From positions 1-64,000 of the forward strand of contig JAIUNJ010000005.1 of assembly GCA_020161855.1 (NCBI GenBank): a stretch of DNA of 64,000 nucleotides, read 5' to 3'. Numbering within the stretch: the first letter of the stretch is position 1; every line of letters starts with the position of its first letter. The position numbers and the translations under genes are program-made. Below are positions 51,595 through 61,895 of this stretch, piece by piece. Source of the DNA: Pseudomonadota bacterium. Its GTDB lineage: Bacteria; Pseudomonadota; Alphaproteobacteria; Rhizobiales; Aestuariivirgaceae. Below the pieces are notes generated by a model that saw only the letters and a program-made list of their open reading frames with translations, was not told the origin of the DNA and did not search any database.

Positions 51595-51951
51595 GTGGAG
51601 CATATTCTCCATCGGCGGGACTTTCTGGCAGCCGCCAAGGGCACGACATTGCCCTCTGGCGGCGTTCTCGTTCAAATGCGCGAGCGCAGCGACGGCAAGC
51701 CGCCGCGCATCGGCTTCACCTGCACCAAGAAGCTCGGCAATGCGGTGATACGCAACCGCATCCGGCGGCGCATCCGCGAGGCCGCGCGGCTGGCCATGCC
51801 GCAGATCGCAATGGCCGGACACGACTATGTGCTGATCGGGCGCGCCAGCGCGGAAAAGCGCGGCTTTGAAGCCCTGAAGAAAGACATTATATCGGCCCTC
51901 GCCAAGCTGCATGGCGGGGCCAAATCGCAAAGGACTGAACAGGACCCATGA
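51595..51951 (+). CDS. rnpA: Ribonuclease P protein component
   Basis: A 118-residue RnpA, the basic protein that helps the RNase P RNA process tRNA 5' ends. It shows the early RRDFLAAA helix, the FTCTKKLGNAVIRNRIRRRIREAARL signature (RNR box), and DYVLIGRASAEKRGFEALKKD. The start is uncertain: the GTG at 51595 (VEHILHRRDF) with CTGAGG close by gives the family length; no ATG fits. It begins 19 bases after rpmH and its stop overlaps the yidC ATG. Confidence 0.92.
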   Translation: MEHILHRRDFLAAAKGTTLPSGGVLVQMRERSDGKPPRIGFTCTKKLGNAVIRNRIRRRIREAARLAMPQIAMAGHDYVLIGRASAEKRGFEALKKDIISALAKLHGGAKSQRTEQDP

Positions 51952-53753
51952 ACCGGAACCAAAACCCGATGAGGCCGGACAACAAGAACTTCATCCTGGC
52001 CATCGTGCTGTCCATGGCGATCATCTTTGCCTGGCAATTTTTCTATGCGGCACCGCAGGCCGAGCGCCAGGCCAAGATCGCCGAGCAGCAACAGCAGCAG
52101 ACCCAGACCGGCCAGCCCGCGCAGCCGGCAGGCGCTGTACCGGGCAATCCGTCATCGGGTGCGGTTGAAACCCGCGACGCCGCCATCGCTGCATCGGCCC
52201 GGCTTCCGATCGACAGCTCCAAGCTGGTGGGCTCGATCAACCTCACGGGCGCACAGTTCGACGACCTGAAGCTCAAGAACTACCGCGAAGCGGCCGACCC
52301 CAAGAGCCCGATCGTCACGGTGCTTTCGCCTTCGGGCACGCCCAACGCCTATTTTGCCGAACAGGGCTTCATTGCCACCAGTGGTTCGACCACCAAGCTC
52401 CCCGATACGAAGAGCGTGTGGAATGCGCCGGCGGGTGCCGTGCTGAGCGAAAGCTCGCCCGTGACCCTGTCATGGGACAATGGCGAAGGCCTTGTCTTTA
52501 CCCGCACGATCTCGCTGCAGGACGACTATGTGTTCAACATCAGGCATGCCGTCGAGAACAAATCCGCGGCGGCCGTCTCGATGATTCCCTATGCCCGCGC
52601 GCAGCGTCAGGACACGCCGCATGTCTCGGGCTTCTGGGTCTTTTTCGAAGGCTTGCTGGGCGTCCATGACGGCGCGCTCGTCGAAGAACATTACTCCAAC
52701 CTCGCCGAAGACGGCGCCAAGGTTGTGAAGGAATCGAAGGGTGGCTGGACCGCCTTCACGGACAAGTACTGGGCGACGGCGCTGATCCCCGACCAGTCGC
52801 AGAGCATCACCTCGACCTACCAGCACTTCAAGATCGGCGCGCGCGATGCCTATCAGGTCGACTGGCTGGCCAAGGATGCGCTGACGGTGGCCCCGGGCGG
52901 CACGGGCGTTTTCGAGGATCATATCTACTCCGGCGCTAAGGTCGTGGAGACCATCAACAAGGTCGGCGAGGATCTGAAGATCGACAAGTTCGAACTGATG
53001 ATCGACTGGGGCTGGTTCAAGTTCCTGACCGTGCCGATGTATCACCTGCTCGAATGGGCCAAGGGCATCATGGGCAGCTTCGGCCTCGCCATTCTGCTCG
53101 TCACCGTGCTTGTGAAGCTCGCGGTCTTCCCGCTCGCCAACAAGTCCTATGCCTCGATGAGCAAGATGAAGAAGCTGCAGCCGGAAATGGAGCGCATCAA
53201 GGCGGAATTCCCCGATGACCGCATGAAGCAGCAGCAGGCCATCATGGAGATGTACAAGAAGGAAAAGGTTTCGCCGCTGGCCGGCTGCCTGCCGATCTTC
53301 GTGCAGATTCCGGTGTTCTTTGCGCTCTACAAGGTGATCCTGACCACCATCGACCTGCGCCATGCGCCGTTCTTCGGCTGGATCCATGACCTTTCGGCAC
53401 CAGACCCGACCTCGATCTTTAATCTCTTCGGGCTCATTCCCTTCACGCCGCCGCATCTTCTCATGGTGGGTGTGTGGCCGCTGCTGATGGGCATCACCAT
53501 GTGGGTGCAGATGCGCCTCAACCCTGCACCCGCCGATCCGGTGCAGGCGTCGATGTTCAACTGGATGCCGGTCATCTTCACCTTCATGCTGGCGTCGATG
53601 CCGGCGGGCCTTGTGATCTACTGGAGCTGGAGCAACCTGCTCTCGATCCTGCAGCAGAGCTACATCATGAAGCGCAACGGCGTTGACGTGAACCTCTTCG
53701 GCAACATCCGCAGCAGCTTGCCCTTCATGAAGAAGAAGCCGGAAGCCACATGA
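51948..53753 (+). CDS. yidC: Membrane protein insertase YidC
   Basis: A 601-residue YidC of the Gram-negative type. The first helix is FILAIVLSMAIIFAWQFFY, then a Gln/Pro-rich linker and a large periplasmic beta-sandwich (about 60-360). The conserved insertase core has WGWFKFLTVPMYHLLEWAKG, FGLAILLVTVLVKLAVFPL with the hydrophilic-groove arginine replaced by lysine in the same helix, the coiled-coil loop MSKMKKLQPEMERIKAEF, and helices to IYWSWSNLLSILQQ. It inserts and folds inner-membrane proteins with or without SecYEG. ATG at 51948 overlaps the rnpA stop; AGGA lies before it. The ATG at 51969 is an alternative. Confidence 0.96.
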   Translation: MNRNQNPMRPDNKNFILAIVLSMAIIFAWQFFYAAPQAERQAKIAEQQQQQTQTGQPAQPAGAVPGNPSSGAVETRDAAIAASARLPIDSSKLVGSINLTGAQFDDLKLKNYREAADPKSPIVTVLSPSGTPNAYFAEQGFIATSGSTTKLPDTKSVWNAPAGAVLSESSPVTLSWDNGEGLVFTRTISLQDDYVFNIRHAVENKSAAAVSMIPYARAQRQDTPHVSGFWVFFEGLLGVHDGALVEEHYSNLAEDGAKVVKESKGGWTAFTDKYWATALIPDQSQSITSTYQHFKIGARDAYQVDWLAKDALTVAPGGTGVFEDHIYSGAKVVETINKVGEDLKIDKFELMIDWGWFKFLTVPMYHLLEWAKGIMGSFGLAILLVTVLVKLAVFPLANKSYASMSKMKKLQPEMERIKAEFPDDRMKQQQAIMEMYKKEKVSPLAGCLPIFVQIPVFFALYKVILTTIDLRHAPFFGWIHDLSAPDPTSIFNLFGLIPFTPPHLLMVGVWPLLMGITMWVQMRLNPAPADPVQASMFNWMPVIFTFMLASMPAGLVIYWSWSNLLSILQQSYIMKRNGVDVNLFGNIRSSLPFMKKKPEAT

Positions 53754-54385
53754 CGGCGCCGCGCTTTAGCGACGAACAGATGGCAGCGGGGCGGAAACTC
53801 TTTTCCGCCCCCTCCTCTTTCCGCCTGGGCGTGGCCAAGCTGGAACAGCTGCCGCCGCTCGCGGGCGTCGAGGTGGCCTTCGCCGGACGCAGCAATGTGG
53901 GCAAGTCCTCGCTCATCAATGCGCTGACGGGCGTGCGCGGGCTGGCACGGGCCTCCAACACGCCGGGGCGCACCCGCGAACTGAATTTCTTCGACGTGGC
54001 CGGCAAGGTCACACTCGTCGACATGCCGGGCTATGGCTATGCCAAGGCGCCCAAGACAGAGGTGAAGGCCTGGCAGGCGGTGCTGCGCGGCTATCTGCGC
54101 GGCCGCCCCGGCCTGACACGCGCCTTCGTTCTCATCGACTCGCGCCATGGCGTGAAGGCCGAGGACCTGGAGATGTTCGACATGCTGGACGAAACGGCTG
54201 TTGCCTATCAGCTGGTGCTGACCAAGTCCGACAAGATCAAGCCGGCCGAACTTGCCAGCCTGATCGAGAAGACACTGGCCATCGTCAAGACACGGGCCGC
54301 AGCCCTGCCAAGCCTCTTCGCCACCAGTTCCGAGCATCATACCGGACTTGAGGAACTGCGGGCCGAGATCGCCGGATTGCTGTAG
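53750..54385 (+). CDS. engB: Ribosome biogenesis GTPase YihA/YsxC (EngB)
   Basis: A 211-residue GTPase needed for 50S assembly. G1 AGRSNVGKSSLINAL, G2 in SNTPGRTRELNFF, G3 VDMPGYGYA, G4 LTKSDKIK, G5 in ATSSEHHTG. Starts on an ATGA overlap with the yidC stop; argB follows after 63 bases. Confidence 0.96.
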   Translation: MTAPRFSDEQMAAGRKLFSAPSSFRLGVAKLEQLPPLAGVEVAFAGRSNVGKSSLINALTGVRGLARASNTPGRTRELNFFDVAGKVTLVDMPGYGYAKAPKTEVKAWQAVLRGYLRGRPGLTRAFVLIDSRHGVKAEDLEMFDMLDETAVAYQLVLTKSDKIKPAELASLIEKTLAIVKTRAAALPSLFATSSEHHTGLEELRAEIAGLL

Positions 54386-54448
54386 CTCAGGCCCGCTTCC
54401 CTACACCGGAAATTCGCCTATAAGGCGCTGCCACTCACGAGGTCGTCC

Positions 54449-55345
54449 ATGGCTGATTTTCCCGTCAACGAAACTGCCCGCATCCTGTCGGAAGCCCTGC
54501 CCTTCCTGCAGCGCTACGACGACCAGATCATCGTGGTGAAATATGGCGGCCATGCCATGGTGGACCCGGAACTGGCCCGCATGTTTGCCCGCGACATCGT
54601 GATGCTTAAGGTGTGCGGGCTCAACCCCATTGTCGTGCATGGCGGTGGGCCGCAGATCAACAAGATGCTCGACAAGCTCGCGGTGAAGGCGGAATTCCGC
54701 GACGGCCTGCGCGTGACCGATGACGAGACCATGGCCGTGGTGGAAATGGTGCTGGCGGGCGCCATCAATAAATCCATCGTGGCCTCGATCCAGCAGGCGG
54801 GCGGGCGCGCCGTGGGCATCTCGGGCAAGGACGGCAACCTGATGATTGCCGAGCGCTATGTAAAGGAAAAGACCGATCCCGTCACCGGCCAGAAGACCAA
54901 GATCGACTTCGGCCAGGTGGGCGAACCGGCGCGCGTCAACACCGAGATCCTGACGACGATCATGAAGAGCGACGCCATTCCGGTTGTGGCCCCCATCGGT
55001 GTGGGCTGGGAGGGCGACACCTATAACGTCAATGCCGATACGGCGGCCGGCGCCATCGCCACCGCGACGCAGGCCAAGCGCCTGCTGCTGCTCACAGACG
55101 TCGCAGGCGTTCTCGACAGCAAGAAGGAATTGATCAGTGAGCTGAAGATTGGCGATGTTTCCAAGCTGATCGCCGAAGGAACGATCACCGGCGGCATGAT
55201 CCCGAAGGTGGAAAGTGCGGTTGCCGTTGTCGAGTCGGGCGTCGAGGGTGTCATCATCCTCGATGGCCGGGTGCCGCATTCCGTGCTGCTCGAACTGCTG
55301 ACACCCCATGGCGTGGGCACGCGTATCTCGCGGGACGGTGTGTGA
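54449..55345 (+). CDS. argB: Acetylglutamate kinase
   Basis: A 298-residue amino acid kinase, the second step of arginine synthesis. It shows [35 protein letters not shown]-like [12 protein letters not shown], and [18 protein letters not shown]. The extra N-terminal helix ([22 protein letters not shown]) is that of hexameric, arginine-inhibited forms, so feedback control by arginine is likely. A HAD hydrolase gene overlaps its stop. Confidence 0.96.
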   Translation: MADFPVNETARILSEALPFLQRYDDQIIVVKYGGHAMVDPELARMFARDIVMLKVCGLNPIVVHGGGPQINKMLDKLAVKAEFRDGLRVTDDETMAVVEMVLAGAINKSIVASIQQAGGRAVGISGKDGNLMIAERYVKEKTDPVTGQKTKIDFGQVGEPARVNTEILTTIMKSDAIPVVAPIGVGWEGDTYNVNADTAAGAIATATQAKRLLLLTDVAGVLDSKKELISELKIGDVSKLIAEGTITGGMIPKVESAVAVVESGVEGVIILDGRVPHSVLLELLTPHGVGTRISRDGV

Positions 55346-56016
55346 AGAGCTTCCGCCATATCGACACCTGGGTCTTCGACCTGGACAACACGCTCTATCC
55401 GGCGTCGTGCCGGCTGTTCGACCAGATGCATGTGCGCATGGGCGACTATGTGATGCGGCGCTTCGGCGTGGAATATGCCGAGGCCAAGCGCATCCAGAAG
55501 GAATTGTTCTACAAGCACGGCACAACGCTGCGCGGGCTGATGGTGGAACATGGCGAGCAGCCGGAGGGCTTTCTCGACTATGTGCATGACATCGACTACT
55601 CGCCGGTGCCACACAGCCCCGGCCTCGCCGCGGCCATCGCCGCATTGCCGGGACGCAAGCTGATCTTCACCAATGGCACCACGGCCCATGCCAGGCGGGT
55701 GATGGAGCGGCTGGGGGTGACGGCGCTTTTCGACGGCATCTACGACATCGTCGATTCCGACCACATCCCGAAGCCCGACCGGGCGCCCTATGACAAGTTC
55801 CTCAGCCTTCACCGGGTGACGCCGGGCAGCACCGCCTTCTTCGAGGACATCGCGCGGAACCTCGAGGTGCCGCATGCCATGGGGATGGCGACGGTTCTGG
55901 TGACGTCTGATGAGAATGGCGATGCCATACACCTGAACGGCGAAACGCCGGGCGCACATGTGCAGCATGTGACGCCGGACCTGACCGGATTTCTTGAACG
56001 CACGAGGCAGACATGA
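55342..56016 (+). CDS. HAD-family pyrimidine 5'-nucleotidase-like phosphatase
   Basis: A 224-residue HAD hydrolase. Motif I is [10 protein letters not shown] (nucleophile Asp and general acid Asp), motif II IFTNGT, motif III lysine in [10 protein letters not shown], motif [11 protein letters not shown]. It belongs to the SDT1/YjjG-like group acting on pyrimidine nucleotides. GTG start overlapping the argB stop (GTGTGA), and its own stop overlaps the dapD start, so it is bound in one operon with argB and dapD. The metabolic reason for the link is unclear. Confidence 0.88.
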   Translation: MKSFRHIDTWVFDLDNTLYPASCRLFDQMHVRMGDYVMRRFGVEYAEAKRIQKELFYKHGTTLRGLMVEHGEQPEGFLDYVHDIDYSPVPHSPGLAAAIAALPGRKLIFTNGTTAHARRVMERLGVTALFDGIYDIVDSDHIPKPDRAPYDKFLSLHRVTPGSTAFFEDIARNLEVPHAMGMATVLVTSDENGDAIHLNGETPGAHVQHVTPDLTGFLERTRQT

Positions 56017-56849
56017 AGAACGCACAATCGATCATCGAACAGGCCTGGGAGACGCGCGACCAGGTGAACCTCAAGACCAAGGGCAACATCCGCAAGGCGG
56101 TCGAACACGCACTCGCACAGCTCGATTCCGGCAAGGCCCGCGTGGCCGAGAAGGTGAACGGCGAATGGGTGACGAACCAGTGGCTCAAGAAGGCCGTGCT
56201 GCTGTCGTTCCGGCTCAATGACATGGAACTGATCGGCGGCGGGCCGGGCAAGTCCAAGTGGTGGGACAAGGTGCCCTCGAAGTTCGAAGGCTGGACCGCC
56301 AAGGATTTCCGCAGCGCGGGCTTCCGCGCGGTGCCCAATTGCGTGGTGCGGCACTCGGCCCACATCGCAGCAGGCGCCATCCTGATGCCGTCCTTCGTCA
56401 ATCTCGGCGCCTATGTCGATACCGGCACCATGGTCGACACCTGGGTGACGGTGGGTTCCTGTGCGCAGATCGGCAAGAATGTGCATCTGTCAGGCGGCGT
56501 CGGCATCGGCGGCGTGCTTGAGCCGATGCAGGCAGGCCCGACGATCATCGAGGACAATTGCTTCATCGGTGCCCGCTCCGAAGTCGTGGAAGGTGTCGTG
56601 GTGGGCGAAGGCTCGGTCATCTCGATGGGTGTGTTCATTGGCCAGTCAACCAAGATCATCGAGCGTGATACGGGCAAGGTGCACATGGGCAAGGTGCCGC
56701 CCTATTCCGTGGTCGTCTCGGGCTCGTTGCCGCAGAAGCCCTATGCCGATGGCTCGCCTGCGCCCTCCCTCTATTGCGCCGTCATCGTCAAGCGCGTGGA
56801 CGAGAAAACCCGCTCCAAGACAAGCATCAATGAGCTGCTGAGAGATTGA
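56013..56849 (+). CDS. dapD: Tetrahydrodipicolinate N-succinyltransferase
   Basis: A 278-residue left-handed beta-helix acyltransferase of the lysine/diaminopimelate pathway (succinylase branch). Hexapeptide repeats run from about residue 110 to 230 ([54 protein letters not shown]). The N-terminal helical part includes LLSFRLNDM. It works with dapE two genes on. Start on an ATGA overlap with the HAD gene. Confidence 0.97.
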   Translation: MKNAQSIIEQAWETRDQVNLKTKGNIRKAVEHALAQLDSGKARVAEKVNGEWVTNQWLKKAVLLSFRLNDMELIGGGPGKSKWWDKVPSKFEGWTAKDFRSAGFRAVPNCVVRHSAHIAAGAILMPSFVNLGAYVDTGTMVDTWVTVGSCAQIGKNVHLSGGVGIGGVLEPMQAGPTIIEDNCFIGARSEVVEGVVVGEGSVISMGVFIGQSTKIIERDTGKVHMGKVPPYSVVVSGSLPQKPYADGSPAPSLYCAVIVKRVDEKTRSKTSINELLRD

Positions 56850-56921
56850 AAAAGCCTCTTCCGGCTGAACCGGATTCAGGCGATAGTGTGGCAGGGGGTT
56901 CCAACGAGAGCGGAGACGTCT

Positions 56922-57311
56922 ATGATCAATGTACAAACCTTTACCAGCTTCAGCGGGCGCATTCCGCGCCTGACATTCTGGCTCGGCACACTCATCCTGA
57001 TGGTGATCCAGTGGGTGCTGTTCGCCATTTTCGGGGGTGCTGCCCTGACCAATTTCGATCCCAACAATCCGGCGGCTGCCGAACAGATGATTGGCAGCAT
57101 GGCGCCACTCTACATCATCGGCCTGATCCTGCTGTGGCCGTCGCTCGCCATCGCGACGAAGCGCTGGCATGACCGTAACAAGTCGGGCTGGTGGACGCTC
57201 ATCATCCTGATCCCGCTCGTCGGTGCCATCTGGTATCTGGTCGAGCTCGGCTTCCTGCGCGGCACGGAAGGCCCGAACCGCTTCGGCGAGGATCCGCTGG
57301 CCGGCAAGTAA
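56922..57311 (+). CDS. DUF805 inner-membrane protein
   Basis: A 129-residue DUF805 protein. It starts with the family FSGRIPRLTFWLGTLIL, has three or four membrane helices, and contains the signature ATKRWHDRNKSGWWTLIILIP near residue 85-105 and a GPNRFGEDP end. Function unknown. GGAG precedes the ATG. It lies between dapD and dapE, as I have seen in related Rhizobiales, and is followed by a strong terminator. Confidence 0.9.
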   Translation: MINVQTFTSFSGRIPRLTFWLGTLILMVIQWVLFAIFGGAALTNFDPNNPAAAEQMIGSMAPLYIIGLILLWPSLAIATKRWHDRNKSGWWTLIILIPLVGAIWYLVELGFLRGTEGPNRFGEDPLAGK

Positions 57312-57331
57312 GCCGACCCGCTTTCTTTCAA

Positions 57332-57359
57332 ATGCCCGGCCCTGTGGCCGGGCATTTTT
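57332..57359 (+). terminator. Rho-independent terminator between DUF805 gene and dapE
   Basis: A perfect 10-bp stem ATGCCCGGCC/GGCCGGGCAT (loop CTGT) with a TTTTT run after it. dapE begins 21 bases later, so dapE needs its own promoter or read-through. Confidence 0.93.
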
Positions 57360-57379
57360 GTTTGGCCTATAGGAGAGCC

Positions 57380-58552
57380 ATGAAGAACACGCCGAACGAT
57401 CCCGTTGCCATGCTGCAGGCGCTGGTGCGCTGCCCCTCGGTCACACCACATGAAGGCGGGGCCCTGACCTGCGTTGAAAACTGGCTGCAGCCTGCGGGCT
57501 TCCACTGCGAGCGGCTTGTGTTCCAGGACAAGGACACGCCCGACGTGGACAATCTCTATGCCCGCATCGGCAAGTCCGGCCCGCATCTCTGCTTTGCCGG
57601 GCACACCGATGTGGTGCCGCAGGGCGACGAGGCGATCTGGTCACATCCGCCTTTCGCCGCCGAGATCAAGGACGGCTTTCTCTACGGCCGCGGCGCCACC
57701 GACATGAAAGGCTCCGTTGCAGCCTTTGCCGCCGCCGCCATCGACTATGTGCGCGAGAACCCGCAGTTCAAGGGCTCGATCTCCTTCCTCATCACCGGAG
57801 ACGAGGAAGGGCCTGCCATCAACGGCACGGTGAAGGTGCTGGAGTGGATGAAGGCGCAGGGGCAGACACCGGATCACTGCCTGGTGGGCGAGCCTTCCTG
57901 CGTCGACAAGCTTGGCGACACGATCAAGATCGGACGGCGCGGCTCACTGAGCTTCATCATCACGGTGGACGGCAAGCAGGGCCATGCCGCCTATCCGCAC
58001 AAGGCCGACAACCCGATCCCGAAACTGGCGCGGCTGGTGGAGCGCCTTACGGCTTCGCGCATCGACAACGGCAACGAACACTTCGATCCCTCGACCCTCG
58101 CGATCACCAGCTTCGACGTGGGCAATCCGGCCGGCAATGTGATCCCGTCACGGGCGGTGCTCAAGTTCAATATTCGCTACTCGACCGAACATGATTTCGA
58201 AAGCCTGAAGCTCTGGGTGCAGGGCCATATCGAGACGGTGAAGAACGAGCTCGGCGGCGCCTGGCAGGTGAAGACAATCGAGGGCGCCGAGGCCTTCATC
58301 ACCGAGCCCGGCGCTTTCGTCGGACTCGTGCAGGACGCCATTGCCGACGAGACGGGCGTGGTGCCCAAGCTCTCGACGTCGGGCGGCACATCCGATGCAC
58401 GTTTCGTCAAGGACTACTGCCCGGTGCTCGAGTTCGGCCCGACCAACGCCACGATCCACCAGACCGACGAACGCATCTCTGTCGAGGAACTCAAGGCAAC
58501 AACGCGCATCTACCGGCGCATCATCGAGGCCTATTTCAGCACCTCAGGCTGA
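57380..58552 (+). CDS. dapE: Succinyl-diaminopimelate desuccinylase
   Basis: A 390-residue M20 dizinc hydrolase. Metal and catalytic motifs: FAGHTDVVPQGDEAIW, GRGATDMKGS, LITGDEEGPAINGT, GEPSCVDK; the lid domain has GKQGHAAYPHKADNPI; the closing GGTSDARFVKDYCPVLEFGP is typical of DapE rather than ArgE. It yields LL-diaminopimelate for lysine and peptidoglycan. AGGAGA lies just before the ATG at 57380. Its last 9 bases overlap the end of a membrane protein gene on the other strand. Confidence 0.96.
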   Translation: MKNTPNDPVAMLQALVRCPSVTPHEGGALTCVENWLQPAGFHCERLVFQDKDTPDVDNLYARIGKSGPHLCFAGHTDVVPQGDEAIWSHPPFAAEIKDGFLYGRGATDMKGSVAAFAAAAIDYVRENPQFKGSISFLITGDEEGPAINGTVKVLEWMKAQGQTPDHCLVGEPSCVDKLGDTIKIGRRGSLSFIITVDGKQGHAAYPHKADNPIPKLARLVERLTASRIDNGNEHFDPSTLAITSFDVGNPAGNVIPSRAVLKFNIRYSTEHDFESLKLWVQGHIETVKNELGGAWQVKTIEGAEAFITEPGAFVGLVQDAIADETGVVPKLSTSGGTSDARFVKDYCPVLEFGPTNATIHQTDERISVEELKATTRIYRRIIEAYFSTSG

Positions 58553-59458
58553 GCGCTGCTCCTGCCGGGCGCGGAAGCGCTGGAAAGCCGTGGCGAGGAG
58601 GAGTGTGGCGAACCAGATCAGCGGCGTGAAAATAAGCACCGGAACGACCGCAAAGGTCGAGAGCCCCTCCATGAAATCGGCAAGCAGCAGGAAGGTCGCG
58701 GCCTCACTGCTTTCAAGACGCTGCATGATATCGGCATTCTCCGGGTTGCCGGCAAAGGCCATGAAGGCCACGACGGCAATGATGATCAGAGGCACATAGA
58801 CCACCAGCGTGGCGACGATCATGCGCAGCGGCACGCCCCAGCTTTCACCGCGGGCCAGGGGCCAGATGTCCCTGAAGAAATCCGGCGTGGAGCCGAGCGC
58901 CACACCCGGCAGACCAACAAAAAAGCGAAACATGAACCAGTAGAGGAAAGCCACGATGGCGATGATCGCCGGCGGCGTGAGGATGATGGCAAGTGCGGCG
59001 CTGTTGCTCAGGCCGACGATGATGCTGATCGGAATGAGAATGGCCAGGGCCACGACGAAATAGGCAAGGATGCTGACGATCATCATGCCGAAACCGTACA
59101 TCGCGGTCATGAAGGTGGCTTTCAATACCGGGCCCGTGAGCGGCAACCAGTTAACCTCACCCCAGCGGTGGTAGCGCACGATCATGGTGAAGAGCACGCC
59201 CAGCGAAAGGATGCCGAGCATATTGCAGATCATCATGAGGCCGGTGTTCTGCAGATAGCTGTTCCAGAAGGCCGGATCGACCTGGCCCTGCGCCATGACG
59301 GCCAGCTGGCGGTAGAGCCCCGCCACCATGCGGAACTGCAGCCACATGGCAACGACGTAGATAAGGATGGGGACCGCGCTGATGCGCAGCAGGCCCTGCC
59401 AATGGGTGACGATAAAGGCCAAGACCTCGCGGCTTGTCCCTGGAAGTACCTTCTGCAT
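58544..59458 (-). CDS. Integral membrane protein of unknown family
   Basis: A 304-residue protein with about six hydrophobic helices (for example ISAVPILIYVVAMWLQF, LMMICNMLGILSLGVLFTMIV, MMIVSILAYFVVALAILIPISII, AIILTPPAIIAIVAFLYWFMF). The middle segment FRFFVGLPGVALG with ARGESWG resembles hypothetical membrane proteins common in Rhizobiales, similar in layout to glycerophosphoryl diester phosphodiesterase membrane parts, but I cannot name a function. It follows truA after 73 bases on the same strand and overlaps dapE head-on. Confidence 0.7.
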   Translation of the reverse strand: MQKVLPGTSREVLAFIVTHWQGLLRISAVPILIYVVAMWLQFRMVAGLYRQLAVMAQGQVDPAFWNSYLQNTGLMMICNMLGILSLGVLFTMIVRYHRWGEVNWLPLTGPVLKATFMTAMYGFGMMIVSILAYFVVALAILIPISIIVGLSNSAALAIILTPPAIIAIVAFLYWFMFRFFVGLPGVALGSTPDFFRDIWPLARGESWGVPLRMIVATLVVYVPLIIIAVVAFMAFAGNPENADIMQRLESSEAATFLLLADFMEGLSTFAVVPVLIFTPLIWFATLLLATAFQRFRARQEQRSA

Positions 59459-59531
59459 GTTCCCCTGTCTCCTCCGACGGACGCAAGACTACACATTCCC
59501 TGGCCCGCTGGCGACAGGGCAATGAAAAGCC

Positions 59532-60293
59532 TCAACTTTCCGGCGAGGATGCGGACCCGTACTCCACCGCCATGAGATAGAGGCCCTGCGGCGGGGCAAC
59601 GACGCCACAAGCCGCACGATCCTTGGCCTCCAACGCCTTCCTGAGCTGCCGGGGCTGCCACTTTCCCTCGCCCACGAACTTGAGCGACCCCACCATGGAG
59701 CGCACCTGATGGTGCAGGAAGCTGCGCGCCTCGGCATGGATCTCGATCTCGTCGCCATAGCGCGAGACATCGAAGCGCTCGAGAGTCTTGACCGGCGACT
59801 GGGCCTGACAATCGGCGGCCCGAAAGGTCGTGAAGTCGTGTTTTCCGACGAGATACTGTGCGGCCTCGTGCATCGCACCGGCATCGAGTTCGACCGGCAC
59901 ATGCCAGACGCGATTGAAATCCACGGTCGGCGGGGCACGGCGGTTGAGGATGCGAAAGAGATAGCGCCGCTTCGTTGCCGAGAAACGGGCATGAAAGGCC
60001 TCGCCCACTTCCTCGGCATCGACAACGCTCACGCGATGCGGCCGGACATTGCCGTTGATGGCATTGCGCAGCACGAAAGGATCCCATGATTTCGGCACAT
60101 CGACATGCGCCACCTGACCCAGGGCATGGACGCCTGTGTCGGTGCGGCCTGCACCATGGACGGCGATGGGCTGGCCATGCAGCAACTCCAATGCGTCCTC
60201 CAGCACGCCCTGGACCGAGACCTGGCCTGCCTGCATCTGCCAGCCGAAAAAGCCGGTGCCGTCATATTCAATGAGGAGCCTGTAGCGGGGCAT
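59532..60293 (-). CDS. truA: tRNA pseudouridine(38-40) synthase TruA
   Basis: A 253-residue TruA. The first strand [18 protein letters not shown], the catalytic aspartate in [17 protein letters not shown], and the [13 protein letters not shown] region are all present. It modifies the anticodon arm of several tRNAs. Its ATG overlaps the fmt stop by one base. Confidence 0.96.
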   Translation of the reverse strand: MPRYRLLIEYDGTGFFGWQMQAGQVSVQGVLEDALELLHGQPIAVHGAGRTDTGVHALGQVAHVDVPKSWDPFVLRNAINGNVRPHRVSVVDAEEVGEAFHARFSATKRRYLFRILNRRAPPTVDFNRVWHVPVELDAGAMHEAAQYLVGKHDFTTFRAADCQAQSPVKTLERFDVSRYGDEIEIHAEARSFLHHQVRSMVGSLKFVGEGKWQPRQLRKALEAKDRAACGVVAPPQGLYLMAVEYGSASSPES

Positions 60294-61198
60294 CAGGTGA
60301 GTACCGTTCCCCTGGCCAGCGAGAAGCCGCGCAGGAAGGCTTCCGCTGGCATGGCACCCTTGCCCTCGCGCTGAAGTTCAAGGCAGCGGATCGCACCTGT
60401 TGCGCAGGCAATCGCGAGCCGATCATCCAGCATGGTGCCGGGGGCCGCCTGTCCGTCAATCGCTTCGGCCCTGAGCACCTTGATGCGCTGGCCATTGGCG
60501 GCGAACCATGCCCCCGGAAAGGGCGAGAGGCCGTGAATGTGATTGCGCACAGCCACCGCATCCATGTTGAAGTCGATCTTCGCCTCAGCCTTGTCGATTT
60601 TCCGGGCGTAAGTCACGCCATCCGCAGGCTGCGGTGTGCCCGGTTCCGCCGGTGATTTCAGCACTTCGACCATGAGGGCAGCACCGGCTGCTGCCAGCGC
60701 GTCGTGCAACGTGGACGCGGTGGTGCTGGCCGCAATTGGCACCCGCACGGCCTTCATCATCGGGCCGGTATCGAGCCCCTGTTCCATGCGCATGATGGTG
60801 ACGCCCGATTCCGCGTCCCCCGACATGATGGCGCGCTGGATGGGCGCGGCCCCGCGCCAGCGCGGCAGCAGCGAGGCATGGACATTGAAACAGCCAAAGC
60901 GCGGCGCCTCGAGAATGGCCTTGGGCAGGAGCAGGCCATAGGCAACCACAACCGCAGCATCGGCACCGATGCTGGCAAAACGCTCCTGCTCTTCCGTTGA
61001 CTTGAGGGACAGCGGTGTCCGCACCTCGATGCCCTGTGATTGCGCCCAGGCCTGCACCGGCGAGGGGCGCAGAGCCATGCCGCGGCCGGCGGGGCGCGGC
61101 GGCTGGGCATAGACGCAGGCCACATCGTGGCCCGCAGTCAGCAGGGCCTTCAGCGTCTCGACGGCAAAATCCGGCGTGCCCATGAAGACAAGTCGCAT
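60293..61198 (-). CDS. fmt: Methionyl-tRNA formyltransferase
   Basis: A 301-residue Fmt. The N-terminal folate domain has [19 protein letters not shown], the catalytic Asn-His-Asp set in [20 protein letters not shown] and [17 protein letters not shown]; the C-terminal OB-like part follows from about 205 ([25 protein letters not shown]). It formylates the initiator tRNA; def, which removes the formyl group, is the next gene upstream, 36 bases away. Order def-fmt-truA is common in the group. Confidence 0.97.
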   Translation of the reverse strand: MRLVFMGTPDFAVETLKALLTAGHDVACVYAQPPRPAGRGMALRPSPVQAWAQSQGIEVRTPLSLKSTEEQERFASIGADAAVVVAYGLLLPKAILEAPRFGCFNVHASLLPRWRGAAPIQRAIMSGDAESGVTIMRMEQGLDTGPMMKAVRVPIAASTTASTLHDALAAAGAALMVEVLKSPAEPGTPQPADGVTYARKIDKAEAKIDFNMDAVAVRNHIHGLSPFPGAWFAANGQRIKVLRAEAIDGQAAPGTMLDDRLAIACATGAIRCLELQREGKGAMPAEAFLRGFSLARGTVLT

Positions 61199-61234
61199 CG
61201 CACTAGCTCCCGGCTGGCCCGGCGCAGGGCAGCC

Positions 61235-61753
61235 TCACAGCTTCCCCAGTTTCTGCGCCTTCTGGAACTTCTTGATGACGCGGTCGCGCTTGAGCTTCGA
61301 GATATGGTCGATGAAAAGCACGCCATTGAGATGGTCGATCTCGTGCTGGAGGCAGGTCGCGAGAAGGCCTGTGGCGTGCAGTTCGCGGGGTTCGTTGTTG
61401 CGGTCGCGGTAGTGGACCTTCACTTCCTTCGGCCGCTGCACCATCTCGAAGAACTCCGGGATCGAGAGGCAGCCCTCCTCATAGTCGCTGATCTCCGGCG
61501 AGGACCAGACGATCTCCGGGTTGGCAAAGAACATCGGCGTCTTGTCCTCGCCCTCCTTGGCCAGATCGAGAACCACGAGGCGCTGCGGCATGCCGATCTG
61601 GATGGCAGCGAGGCCGATGCCGGGCGCATCATACATGGTTTCCAGCATGTCGTCGAAAAGGCCGCGGGTGGCCGCATCCACGGCGGCAACCGGGCGCGAA
61701 ACCTGGCGCAGGGTCTTTTCGTCGGGCAGCGTGATGATCGGTCGGGTGGTCAT
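61235..61753 (-). CDS. def: Peptide deformylase
   Basis: A 172-residue metal hydrolase of class I. The three motifs are [19 protein letters not shown] and QHEIDHLNG; the Cys and the two His bind the metal. The ATG at 61753 gives the family start ([11 protein letters not shown]); the frame is open further but non-conserved. First gene of def-fmt-truA, divergent from the CocE/NonD hydrolase. Confidence 0.97.
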   Translation of the reverse strand: MTTRPIITLPDEKTLRQVSRPVAAVDAATRGLFDDMLETMYDAPGIGLAAIQIGMPQRLVVLDLAKEGEDKTPMFFANPEIVWSSPEISDYEEGCLSIPEFFEMVQRPKEVKVHYRDRNNEPRELHATGLLATCLQHEIDHLNGVLFIDHISKLKRDRVIKKFQKAQKLGKL

Positions 61754-61895
61754 GTCAGGGCCGAGATAGGGGGCAAGCCCGGTTGCGTCAACAATATGAC
61801 GGTGGCGGGGACCCCAATGCAGGTGCGGCAAGGCTTGGCGGTTGCGGTGGCGAAAAGACTTGCGGCATAAGGGCTGTGCTTCAAGAGGATCAGCC